From Euryarchaeota archaeon UBA23 (GTDB lineage Archaea > Thermoplasmatota > Poseidoniia > Poseidoniales > Thalassarchaeaceae), in the NCBI GenBank assembly GCA_002498725.1, contig DAIJ01000034.1:1-7323 (forward strand): a DNA stretch of 7,323 bases, written 5' to 3'. The notes under the pieces are model-generated. The model was not told where the DNA came from. It saw only the letters and a list, made by a program, of their open reading frames with translations, and searched no databases. This document shows positions 1-6,774 of the stretch, one piece after another. A program made the translations under genes and the position numbers. Position 1 is the first letter of the stretch. Every line of letters begins with the position of its first letter.

Positions 1-2433
1 TTTAATTGAGCCTGCTCCTTTACACGCTTCACAACGACCGCCTTTCACATTGAAGGAAAAATGACCGGGTTGATAGCCTCTCTCTCTTGCCAATTTTGTT
101 TCGGAAAATAGAGTTCTGATTGGTCCGAATGCCCCCGTGTAAGTGGCAGCATTAGAGCGAGGGGTTCTGCCGATAGGAGACTGATCAATTACGATTGTTT
201 TGTCAACTTGTTCTATTCCTTCGATTCTATCGTGGCTACCCGGTGTAGTATCTGTCCCGTGTAATTCGCGTAGTAGAGCTGGAGCGAGGGTCTCTGTGAT
301 TAGTGATGATTTCCCAGAACCTGATACTCCAGTTACAGAAATCATACAACCAAGAGGAATGTCTACTGTTAGATCTGTCAAATTATTTTGTCTCGCACCC
401 AATATTGTTAGTTGCCTATTAGGATCAGGTGTTGCACGGTCTTGTGGGATAGGGATCTTGCTACGGCCTGAAAGATAGGCTGCAGTGATGCTTTTTTTGC
501 TTGAAAGTAGTTCTTTCAATGGTCCGTTAGCAATCACATCCCCGCCGTCTCTTCCTGCACCAACACCCATATCTACTAACCAATCTGCTTGGCGTAATGT
601 AGGTTCATCGTGTTCTACAACCAAAAGGGTGTTTCCTAATTCTGTCAATTCTCTAAGAGTTTCAAGAAGGCGGTCATTGTCTCTTGGGTGTAATCCAATT
701 GAGGGTTCATCTAAGACATACATTACACCTGTCAATCTTGTTCCTATTTGAGTAGCTAATCGGATTCTTTGAGATTCGCCTCCTGAAAGAGTATTTGCCC
801 TTCGGTCTAATGTCAAATAGTCTAAACCAACTAATGCGAGAAAGCGCAATCTGGATTCTATTTCTTTGATGACTTCTTTACCAATAAAATAACTTCTTTC
901 ATCCAAACTATTACTTTGTTTTACAAGTGGTGTCGTTGGAATATCTCGCTCCAATTTGGCCCATGTATCTTCACTTTCTTCGTTTTTCCATTGTTGAACT
1001 ACTGCCAATGCTTCGAGAACACTTCCTGCAGAAAATGATGGAAGTGTTACCCCTCCAACTGTGACCATACTTACTGCTGAATTCAGCTTTTTACCATTAC
1101 AAGAACTGCAGTGTTCGTCGGTCATATATGATGCTAAACGAGATCGTGTTCTATCCGAATTTGTCTCAGTGTAGGTTCGTCTTATTCTAGCAAAAACTCC
1201 TTCCCATGGTCTTGTCATTCTGTATGCCGACCCTTTTTCAGAGTTGAATTCAAAATTTATTGCAGTGCTTCCTGAGCCAAACAAAAGTACGTCTTTGGCG
1301 TCCTCTTCTAATTCGCCGAATGGGACATCTGTAGGATACCCATAACGATGACATACTTGTCGCATTTGAGACTTATACCAGCCTGACATCATTGAAGTTC
1401 TAAATGGCCTTATACAACCCTCTTCGACTGTTGCTAATCGATCTATGACAAGATCTGAGGAAAATTCTCTTTGTACACCTAGACCTTGGCAATCGGGGCA
1501 CGCACCAAGAGGATTGTTGAATGAAAATATTCGTGGCGCCATTTCTGGAAGGAAAGATCCGTGTTCCGGACATGCAAATTCTTCTGTATAGGCTATTAAT
1601 TCGCCAATTTGAGTCTTGAATTGCTGAGCCTCAGCCTCTTCTTTTGATTTTGCAATAGGAGCCTCGAGGCTCTCTACAGCAACTGCTCCTGCACCGAGTC
1701 TCATGCCTTCAGAAACTGCTTCAGTAAGCCGTTGTTTGTGTGTGCGAGATAGTCTAAGACGATCTATTCTGACATCGATATCGTGACGTAGGTTCTTCTC
1801 AAGAATAGGGGGGTCGTCGAACTCTGTTTCACGACCATTTACCTTTCCATTTAGATATCCTTGTTCGACTAACCCCTTGAATAAATCTGCGTGTGTTCCT
1901 TTTCTGTTGCGAATTGTGGGAGACCATATACTAATCGCGTGGCCGTCAAACCTCCATAGGATGTCATCTACTATTTCTTGGACTGTTCTACGGGCGACTT
2001 CTCGACCACAATCAGGACAGTGTGGCAATCCAACTCTAGCCCATAGTAGACGAAGGTAATCCATTATCTCAGTAACAGTGGCTACTGTAGAACGAGGGTT
2101 GTGGCTGCCCTGTTTCTGATCTATACTGATTGCAGGTGATAGCCCTTCTATACTGTCGCAATCCGGCTTCTTCATCTGACCTAAGAATTGTCGGGCGTAT
2201 GATGATAGCGATTCTACATAACGGCGTTGTCCTTCGGCGTATAGCGTATCAAAAGCTAGGCTGGATTTGCCACTACCTGAAACTCCAGAAATTACCACGA
2301 ATTTACCTCTAGGGATTCTTACATTGATGTCCCGAAGGTTGTGAGTCCTGGCTCCTTTGACTACTATCCAACCATCATCTGATTCGCCTTTACTACTACT
2401 TCGAGTCAAATTGGAACCCCCTTGTGTAGACAC
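1..2433 (-). CDS. uvrA: UvrA, excinuclease ABC subunit A (3' end cut by window edge)
   Basis: Damage-sensing ATPase of bacterial-type nucleotide excision repair; it dimerises, loads UvrB on lesions and acts on DNA in the cytoplasm. Reading the minus strand gives 811 uninterrupted codons. The first Walker A (GVSGSGKSS) is at residues 50-58, followed by the UvrA insertion regions with Cys pairs at 139/142, C288/H291, 312/315 and 442/445. The ABC signature LSGGE is at 549-553, Walker B VLDEP at 573-577, the second Walker A at 702-710, and the first half of the C-terminal zinc module (CEAC) at 801-804. About 130-150 residues, including the second signature and Walker B, should lie beyond the left edge. 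The chosen start is GTG at 2433; an in-frame stop at 2458-2460 bars a longer form, and TTG at 2409 is the alternative. The first ~20 residues are Ser/Gly-rich and precede the conserved start of the family. UvrA in archaea is generally regarded as acquired from bacteria. Identity is near certain; the exact start is less so. Confidence 0.97.
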   Translation of the reverse strand, partial: MSTQGGSNLTRSSSKGESDDGWIVVKGARTHNLRDINVRIPRGKFVVISGVSGSGKSSLAFDTLYAEGQRRYVESLSSYARQFLGQMKKPDCDSIEGLSPAISIDQKQGSHNPRSTVATVTEIMDYLRLLWARVGLPHCPDCGREVARRTVQEIVDDILWRFDGHAISIWSPTIRNRKGTHADLFKGLVEQGYLNGKVNGRETEFDDPPILEKNLRHDIDVRIDRLRLSRTHKQRLTEAVSEGMRLGAGAVAVESLEAPIAKSKEEAEAQQFKTQIGELIAYTEEFACPEHGSFLPEMAPRIFSFNNPLGACPDCQGLGVQREFSSDLVIDRLATVEEGCIRPFRTSMMSGWYKSQMRQVCHRYGYPTDVPFGELEEDAKDVLLFGSGSTAINFEFNSEKGSAYRMTRPWEGVFARIRRTYTETNSDRTRSRLASYMTDEHCSSCNGKKLNSAVSMVTVGGVTLPSFSAGSVLEALAVVQQWKNEESEDTWAKLERDIPTTPLVKQSNSLDERSYFIGKEVIKEIESRLRFLALVGLDYLTLDRRANTLSGGESQRIRLATQIGTRLTGVMYVLDEPSIGLHPRDNDRLLETLRELTELGNTLLVVEHDEPTLRQADWLVDMGVGAGRDGGDVIANGPLKELLSSKKSITAAYLSGRSKIPIPQDRATPDPNRQLTILGARQNNLTDLTVDIPLGCMISVTGVSGSGKSSLITETLAPALLRELHGTDTTPGSHDRIEGIEQVDKTIVIDQSPIGRTPRSNAATYTGAFGPIRTLFSETKLARERGYQPGHFSFNVKGGRCEACKGAGSIK

Positions 2434-2454
2434 CCCGTGAACTTGATTGTCCTT

Positions 2455-2468
2455 GAACTAATGTATCG
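2455..2468 (-). promoter_or_regulatory. possible TATA-like box for uvrA
   Basis: On the minus strand the sequence ATACATTAG (2466-2458) sits about 25-33 bases before the GTG start of uvrA. That is where an archaeal TATA box would lie for a leaderless or near-leaderless message. No clear Shine-Dalgarno sequence lies just before the GTG. This rests on position and AT content only. Confidence 0.25.
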
Positions 2469-2504
2469 ATCTATGTTGAAAAATAGTTTTAGAGGGTTTT
2501 TTAA

Positions 2505-2675
2505 TCAATCATCTAGGTAGATATACTCTTGAAAGTTTGTTCTCCTACCGGGCCCGCCCCATGGATTATTAGAAGAGAGTTTTGATTTGCGGCGGCGCTG
2601 TCTGTTAAACAATATCGTTGTCAGAACTACTACCAAAAAAGATAGTGATATTATTGCAACGCCTATGTTATCCAT
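2505..2675 (-). CDS. small single-pass membrane protein, 56 aa, unknown function
   Basis: I do not recognise this family. The ORF starts at ATG 2675 and ends in TGA. Residues 4-23 form one strongly hydrophobic helix. It is followed immediately by a basic run, RQRRRK at 25-30, which by the positive-inside rule predicts N-out/C-in topology. The C-terminal half is polar: a Gly/Pro/Trp-containing patch at about 37-45 and an acidic end (YIYLDD). The coding pattern (helix then a sharply placed basic cluster), the tight fit between neighbours on the same strand, and an AT-rich box about 26 bases before the ATG all argue that it is real. It ends 71 bases before uvrA, so read-through into uvrA is possible. 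No in-frame ATG/GTG/TTG exists in the spacer just upstream. Small membrane ORFs like this are often missed by gene callers; homolog conservation would settle it. Confidence 0.6.
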   Translation of the reverse strand: MDNIGVAIISLSFLVVVLTTILFNRQRRRKSKLSSNNPWGGPGRRTNFQEYIYLDD

Positions 2676-2693
2676 AGACTTGCCCGTTCTTGT

Positions 2694-2704
2694 GAGTATA
2701 TGAT
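2694..2704 (-). promoter_or_regulatory. possible TATA-like box for the 56-aa ORF
   Basis: The minus-strand sequence CATATACTC places ATATAC about 26 to 21 bases before the ATG at 2675. This spacing fits a leaderless archaeal transcript. It lies in the 88-base spacer after the 67-aa gene, so the 56-aa gene could have its own promoter. Confidence 0.3.
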
Positions 2705-2763
2705 GTAGTGTTTGACCTCTTGGTTGGGATGGTTTATTGAAAATAACAAACCGAAGGCGATAA

Positions 2764-2967
2764 TTAGAGTTTTTTTTCGGATATTTCGCCGATTATTATT
2801 AGACCCCCGAGGCCTCCGATGATCAAGCAAATGGGCGGAAAAATTGTTTTTACGAGGGGTCCATATGAGGACGTTAGTGAGTCTCCAATTATTGCCCCTA
2901 TTATGGCGGTAATAATTGGGATTAGATGATACTGCCAAGATAGGTTGGCTGCAAATCTATCCACCAT
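2764..2967 (-). CDS. small two-pass membrane protein, 67 aa, unknown function
   Basis: I do not recognise the family. Two hydrophobic segments are visible, about residues 13-31 (Ile/Ala/Gly-rich) and 42-62 (Pro, then Ile/Leu/Gly-rich with GGLGG). They are joined by a short polar loop and followed by a charged C-terminus ending SEKKL. The start is ATG 2967, the first possible start after an in-frame TAG 18 bases upstream. A weak AAGGCGA purine stretch precedes it. It begins 18 bases after the stop of the DUF2237 gene on the same strand, so the two are probably co-transcribed. The Gly-rich paired helices suggest close helix packing or oligomerisation, which is only inference. A longer overlapping frame (2663-2938) is Asn/Arg-rich and looks like an out-of-frame shadow. 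Confidence 0.65.
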   Translation of the reverse strand: MVDRFAANLSWQYHLIPIITAIIGAIIGDSLTSSYGPLVKTIFPPICLIIGGLGGLIIIGEISEKKL

Positions 2968-2985
2968 GCCAATCGCCTTGAAGCC

Positions 2986-3351
2986 CTAACTAAGAGCGTG
3001 TTCCATTAGAAGATCTAGTGGGACTACTTGTAGAGATTCTTCGTGTGTGGCTTCTAATACAACTGGGCATGAAATTCCAACTTCGGCGGCCGATTTCCAT
3101 GTTCTTGCACAAACACACCACCGATCTCCTGGTTTCAAACCCGGAAATCTGTATTGTGGAGATGGTGTGATCAAATCATTGCCCCGTAATTTTGCGAATT
3201 CTAGAAACTCTTGGGTGACTTGGCAACATACGGTGTGGAGGCCTTGATCTGATCTGTCGGTATTACAACAGCCGTCTCTAAACCATCCAGTAAGGGGAGA
3301 TTTAGAACATGTCTGAAGTTCAGTCCCTAGGACGTTGTATGAAGGTAACAC
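2986..3351 (-). CDS. DUF2237 family protein
   Basis: Small soluble protein of the uncharacterised DUF2237 family (Pfam PF09996), known mainly from bacteria and also from plants; no function is established that I know of. The 121 residues cover the whole family domain. Conserved blocks are NVLG (6-9), PLTGWFRDGCCNT (19-31), GLHTVC (37-42), GNDLITP (57-63), FPGLKPGDRWCVCA (69-82) and VVLEATHE (97-104). Eight cysteines are present (15, 28, 29, 42, 43, 79, 81, 95), several in adjacent or CxC arrangement, which suggests metal binding or redox chemistry; this is inference. The start is GTG 3351; no ATG, GTG or TTG lies upstream in frame before a stop at 3409-3411. It is first in a likely operon with the 67-aa membrane protein and diverges from the protease gene. 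Confidence 0.93.
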   Translation of the reverse strand: MLPSYNVLGTELQTCSKSPLTGWFRDGCCNTDRSDQGLHTVCCQVTQEFLEFAKLRGNDLITPSPQYRFPGLKPGDRWCVCARTWKSAAEVGISCPVVLEATHEESLQVVPLDLLMEHALS

Positions 3352-3384
3352 GTGTCTTGTGAATTGGGGTTTGGTATTGAAGTC

Positions 3385-3394
3385 ATGTATATGA
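3385..3394 (-). promoter_or_regulatory. possible TATA box for the DUF2237 gene
   Basis: Minus-strand CATATACATG lies about 34-43 bases before the GTG at 3351, leaving room for a short leader of roughly 10 bases. It sits in the 81-base divergent spacer shared with the protease gene. Position and composition are the only evidence. Confidence 0.35.
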
Positions 3395-3408
3395 AATATG
3401 TAAATTAT
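3395..3408 (+). promoter_or_regulatory. possible TATA box for the protease gene
   Basis: The plus-strand AT-rich run AAATATGTAAATTA lies about 25-38 bases before ATG 3433. This fits an archaeal TATA box of a leaderless or near-leaderless transcript. No strong Shine-Dalgarno sequence precedes the ATG. Confidence 0.35.
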
Positions 3409-3432
3409 TCATTAATCAGGGCTAAGAGATAA

Positions 3433-4587
3433 ATGTTAGTTGGGGTTAGTTTAATCGTGGATGAGGTGAGCGATAACGATACTTCCGTTGTCGTGATTGA
3501 TGTTACAAGTGGGGGTGGAAATCTCACAAAAAAGGAGGTTTCTTGGGGTAAAATTTTGGCTATTTTATTGCCATTATGTATACTCATTCTCCTGTTAGTT
3601 TCAATCGCTATAGGGGTAGTGATTTCTTATGTTTCTGATTTGTTTGAATTGCCGGAAGGACAATCCGGCGATGGAGATGAATATGGGTATAGGCTTGATG
3701 TTGATTCGGATTTATATTTTGATTTGGGCGCAAATAAAAACGGCTTCTGGGCCAATGATGAGATTCCCTCCTTTGATTCTACGGTGTATATCGAGGGAGC
3801 TTGCATGAGCGATCCTGAGTACTACTGTAGCGGAAGTGGAGTTATCGTTTCATCAAGATGGGTCTTTACTGCAGCACATGTGGCTATAGATTTGGACGTC
3901 TCGGATACTTACGTAGTCATTGGTTCAGATTATGAAAACTATGAAGATGTTGTATATGTGTCTGAAATCTTCATTCACCCTTCTTACAAAGATGAGGGTT
4001 ATGATTATGATTTCGCGATGCTAAAACTCGGCCGGAGTGTAAATCAGCAATATATCGCTGGATGGATTGGAGATCGTGAAGATTTAGATTTGGTTTCTAC
4101 AAAAGCATACATTTCAGGCTTTGGTGAATTAGACGAAGAGTTTGCAGATTGTGGAAAGGCGTGTTTAGAGGACCAGAGTGGTTTTTTCTCTCAAAGAAGG
4201 GCATGGACTAACATAATTGACAGAGTCACTGGAGATGAAACTACAGGGAATAGTTACATTGTTTACGATTTTGATAGTCTTGATGGAAATAATAATTCTC
4301 TTCGGAAAGGAAGTAGTGGATTCAGTTATGACCAAGGTGATTTCTCGTATGCAGGTAAGGGAAGTAGTTCTCAAGAGCCTACAAACTTAGAGGGGACTTC
4401 TGTTTTTGGTGACTCTGGTGGGCCAATGTATGCTAACTTAGAGAGTGGGTGGTTAGTAGTAGCAGTAACCGCCCACGGTGGTGAGTATTCTGATTATGGA
4501 GATGTTGCATTTAATTCTAGAGTGTCTGTTTACTATGATTGGATATGTTCTCATTCAGATAGCGAAGCAAGAATCACAAATTGTTAG
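3433..4587 (+). CDS. membrane-anchored trypsin-fold serine protease (S1 family)
   Basis: Predicted extracellular endopeptidase tethered to the cytoplasmic membrane. Residues 1-40 are a cytoplasmic tail with KK at 33-34, and 41-68 form one long hydrophobic helix acting as a signal anchor. The acidic ectodomain carries the full triad: His149 in SRWVFTAAHV, Asp193 in YDFAMLKL and Ser328 in GDSGGP. His-Asp spacing (44) matches chymotrypsin, whereas Asp-Ser (135) is about 40 residues longer owing to a Gly/Ser/Asn/Asp-rich insert around 262-320. The residue six before the serine, which sets S1 specificity, is Thr322 rather than trypsin's Asp, so trypsin-like cleavage is not implied. Classical cysteines next to the active His and Ser are absent; the ectodomain cysteines form close pairs 124/132, 240/244 and 372/384. 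The start ATG 3433 directly follows an in-frame TAA. It diverges from DUF2237 and converges on moeA with a 22-base gap. Acidic secreted proteases fit a marine protein-degrading lifestyle. Confidence 0.93.
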   Translation: MLVGVSLIVDEVSDNDTSVVVIDVTSGGGNLTKKEVSWGKILAILLPLCILILLLVSIAIGVVISYVSDLFELPEGQSGDGDEYGYRLDVDSDLYFDLGANKNGFWANDEIPSFDSTVYIEGACMSDPEYYCSGSGVIVSSRWVFTAAHVAIDLDVSDTYVVIGSDYENYEDVVYVSEIFIHPSYKDEGYDYDFAMLKLGRSVNQQYIAGWIGDREDLDLVSTKAYISGFGELDEEFADCGKACLEDQSGFFSQRRAWTNIIDRVTGDETTGNSYIVYDFDSLDGNNNSLRKGSSGFSYDQGDFSYAGKGSSSQEPTNLEGTSVFGDSGGPMYANLESGWLVVAVTAHGGEYSDYGDVAFNSRVSVYYDWICSHSDSEARITNC

Positions 4588-4609
4588 TTCGCGATTTTGA
4601 GAATGTCCT

Positions 4610-5815
4610 CTAGAGGATCCAAAGTGCATCTATGACTTCGCCCGCTTTACCGTCGGTATCTGGAGGAAGGAGTGTGAGTCCGTTATGGGCGACCATGCTG
4701 TGCATGTTCCCACTGCCCTGGTGAGTATGGGTGGTGGCTAGTAATTGTCCGTTGTCAGATCTAATTCGGATTCTCCTGAGGCAGAGTTTTTCTGGCGCGC
4801 CTGAAACATTTTCTTCGAGTTTTACTGAAACTTTCTGGTTTAGTCTTGGGCCCATTTCGGGGTGATATCCGAGTGACTTTGCTATCCAAGGGGCGACTAG
4901 AACGTGGAATACCACAAGGCTACTGACTGGATTTCCTGGAAGGCCAAACAAGGGTGTTCCTTTCCATGTTCCAAACAGAGGTGGGCCCCCTGGCCTAAGC
5001 TTCATTCTCCAGAATGATATGTCGCCTTCTTCTTCCATTATCTTCCGAACAAGGTCCCATTCACCCATACTAACTCCTCCGCTTGTGAGGATTGCATCAC
5101 AAGTCGAGAGAGAATCAAGCGTTGTTCTCAATTCGTCCATTGAATCGTTAGCTGATTCATGTCTTACTGCTTCGCAACCCATCGATTCCACGAGTGATGC
5201 GAGTGCGTGAGAGTTGGATTCGTAGATTTGGCCTGATGCAAGTTCTGTTCCTGGTTGGACCAGTTCATCTCCTGTCGAAAGAATAGCTATTCTTGGCTTC
5301 TTGATTACTTCCACTTTACCATGACCCATGGTTCCTGCTAATGCCAGGCTTGCTGAGGAAAGATGAGTGCCTGCAGGTAATGCTTCTTGACCTGTTGATA
5401 GGTTCTCTGCTCTTTTGCGAATATATCCGGTTCGAGCAGGTCCATTGATGGTTACTTGGTCGTTGTTTACTTCCGTATCCTCGACCATCACTATTGCGTC
5501 TGCGCCTTCTGGTAACGGTGCGCCAGTCATTATTCTGCATGCTTGACCGTTGATTATTGGAGGGGGTGCCTTCCCGCCTGTTTGGCTTGTACCAACAATC
5601 GTTAGTTTGACGCCGGGGCTTTCACAGTCTGATGCTATTATCGCGAAGCCATCCATTGCAGAATTATCAAAGCGGGGGTCGTTGACTTTTGATTTCAGAG
5701 AGTGTGCTAAGACTCTTCCTCTAGCTTTCTCAAGAGGTAATATCTCTGTACTATGTGATAATGGTGTTTTACAAGCCAGTTCGATGGCTCGTCCCAGCGC
5801 GACTCCTTTTTCCAC
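4610..5815 (-). CDS. moeA: MoeA, molybdopterin molybdenumtransferase
   Basis: Cytoplasmic enzyme of the last step of molybdenum cofactor synthesis: it inserts molybdate into adenylylated molybdopterin. With the chosen GTG start at 5815 it has 401 residues, normal for the family. Signatures are FDNSAMDGFA (49-58), MTGAPLP (96-102), STGDEL (180-185), SGGVSMGEWD (245-254) in the MoCF-like domain, LRPGGPPLFG (273-282) and GLPGNPVSS (291-299). A C-terminal beta domain of about 70 residues follows. An ATG at 5920 is also in frame, but it would add 35 non-family residues and overlap the divergent permease gene by 55 bases; the family's usual N-terminus begins right at the GTG. GAAGGAG lies 17 bases before the GTG, rather far for a ribosome site. 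In the LRPGGP motif, where E. coli has two lysines (KPGKP), this protein has Arg and Gly. It implies that the cell makes at least one molybdo- or tungsto-enzyme. Confidence 0.95.
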   Translation of the reverse strand: MEKGVALGRAIELACKTPLSHSTEILPLEKARGRVLAHSLKSKVNDPRFDNSAMDGFAIIASDCESPGVKLTIVGTSQTGGKAPPPIINGQACRIMTGAPLPEGADAIVMVEDTEVNNDQVTINGPARTGYIRKRAENLSTGQEALPAGTHLSSASLALAGTMGHGKVEVIKKPRIAILSTGDELVQPGTELASGQIYESNSHALASLVESMGCEAVRHESANDSMDELRTTLDSLSTCDAILTSGGVSMGEWDLVRKIMEEEGDISFWRMKLRPGGPPLFGTWKGTPLFGLPGNPVSSLVVFHVLVAPWIAKSLGYHPEMGPRLNQKVSVKLEENVSGAPEKLCLRRIRIRSDNGQLLATTHTHQGSGNMHSMVAHNGLTLLPPDTDGKAGEVIDALWIL

Positions 5816-5865
5816 AATGTTGCGTGTGCCGTCTCCTTCAAGTGTCCTTCCTGTCTGGTAACTCC

Positions 5866-6633
5866 ATGCTAGGTACTGAGGAATTCGTAATTCTTGTTGC
5901 GCTTTTCCTAGTTTCCACACTATATTCGTCTGTTGGCCACGGGGGCGCTTCTGGCTACTTGGCTGTTCTTTCTCTGACTAGTTATGGGTCTCTGGAAAGT
6001 GTGTGGTTAAAACAACATGCATGGAGTTTGAATCTAGTAGTTGCTAGCATTGCTTTCCTTCATTATTATAGAGAAGATTTTCACGATTTTCGTCTCAGTT
6101 GGCCGTTCATTATTGCAAGCATACCGATGGCAATAATTGGAGGTTATCTTGCTGTAGATGGTGTGTTCTATGACACACTACTTTCTATTGCTTTGATTTT
6201 AGCGGCTATTCGGCTGCTACAAATTAAAGATCTTGGTGAGGGGCTTACTATTAATCGGCCTTCAATGCAAACGGCCTTACCGGTTGGTGGTAGTATTGGT
6301 TTGTTTAGTGGGATGGTTGGTGTGGGAGGAGGGGTTTTCCTTTCACCCATCATTATGCTAAAGAAGTGGGCGAATCCAAAGACTGCGGCGGCCACGGCTG
6401 CATTATTCATTTGGTTGAATTCTGCAGCAGGACTTTTTGGCGTCGCTGCCTCAAAAAGATTGGCTCTTGATTTTTCAGTTCTTGGGCCCTTTGTAATAGT
6501 GGTATTATTAGGGGGATTTATTGGCTCTCGTTTTGGTTCGATGATTGCTTCTCAAATTACTGTAAGAAGATTGTTGGTGGTTGTACTTATTGTAGCTGCT
6601 GCAAAAAGAATTTTTGATATGTTGGGGCTTTAG
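5866..6633 (+). CDS. TauE/SafE (DUF81) family permease
   Basis: Polytopic membrane protein of the TauE/SafE family, whose characterised members export sulfite or organosulfonates such as sulfoacetate; the substrate here cannot be read from sequence. It has 255 residues with the two family half-repeats: SSVGHGGASGYLA at 21-33 and GMVGVGGGVFLSP at 149-161. Hydrophobic segments at about 6-24, 26-38, 54-67, 78-97, 102-118, 136-163, 172-193, 205-222 and 234-251 are consistent with the family's usual eight or so helices. The chosen start, ATG 5866, puts the first helix and GHGG motif at the usual distance. Longer in-frame starts (GTG 5842, ATG 5755) would run into the moeA coding region and add Arg/Cys-rich sequence unlike a membrane N-terminus. 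It is divergent from moeA with 50 bases between starts and is followed by a probable terminator. A link to a molybdoenzyme acting on sulfite is possible but unproven. Confidence 0.93.
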   Translation: MLGTEEFVILVALFLVSTLYSSVGHGGASGYLAVLSLTSYGSLESVWLKQHAWSLNLVVASIAFLHYYREDFHDFRLSWPFIIASIPMAIIGGYLAVDGVFYDTLLSIALILAAIRLLQIKDLGEGLTINRPSMQTALPVGGSIGLFSGMVGVGGGVFLSPIIMLKKWANPKTAAATAALFIWLNSAAGLFGVAASKRLALDFSVLGPFVIVVLLGGFIGSRFGSMIASQITVRRLLVVVLIVAAAKRIFDMLGL

Positions 6634-6650
6634 AAATTGCTATTTATCGT

Positions 6651-6715
6651 TAAACTCCCACACCCCTTTGTGAGGCGTTTTACTAGTATCGTCTTGTGGG
6701 GTTTAGTGTTTTTTT
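6651..6715 (+). terminator. probable transcription terminator after the TauE/SafE gene
   Basis: TAAACTCCCAC (6651-6661) can pair with GTGGGGTTTA (6696-6705), giving ten base pairs with one bulged T at 6656 and a 34-base loop. A run of seven Ts follows at 6709-6715. Archaeal termination depends mainly on the T-run, so this would stop plus-strand transcription 18-82 bases after the permease. The 141-base region 6634-6774 lies between convergent genes and holds nothing else I can identify. Confidence 0.5.
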
Positions 6716-6774
6716 GGTCGCTTTTCCTCATAGGATTATCGGGGCTTTTCTATAGGTCGCCTAATTTTGGATAA

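Noticed and set aside
200..751. Plus-strand open frames opposite uvrA (200-478 and 485-751).
   Set aside because: They lie antisense to strongly conserved UvrA motifs (second Walker A, Walker B), so their openness is a shadow of that gene.
2663..2938. Minus-strand 91-codon frame overlapping the 67-aa and 56-aa genes.
   Set aside because: Asn/Arg-rich with no coherent domain; it is the shifted frame of a clear two-helix membrane protein.
3348..3355. Palindrome ACACGTGT over the DUF2237 start codon, considered as an operator.
   Set aside because: Eight bases is short, no second copy is seen nearby, and it includes the start codon; chance is likely.
4606..4620. A 12-base perfect palindrome TCCTCTAGAGGA followed by GGATCC, matching 13 bases of a common cloning-vector polylinker (XbaI-BamHI).
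   Set aside because: It spans the natural moeA stop codon; the moeA C-terminus and the convergent protease end read through normally on both sides, and no other vector sequence is present. A short chance match is the simplest explanation. It has no T-run, so I did not call it a terminator.
5019..5861. Plus-strand frames opposite moeA, and the long 5' extension of the permease frame back to 5755.
   Set aside because: They are antisense to conserved MoeA coding sequence, and the extension lacks TauE/SafE-like sequence; the family N-terminus begins at ATG 5866.
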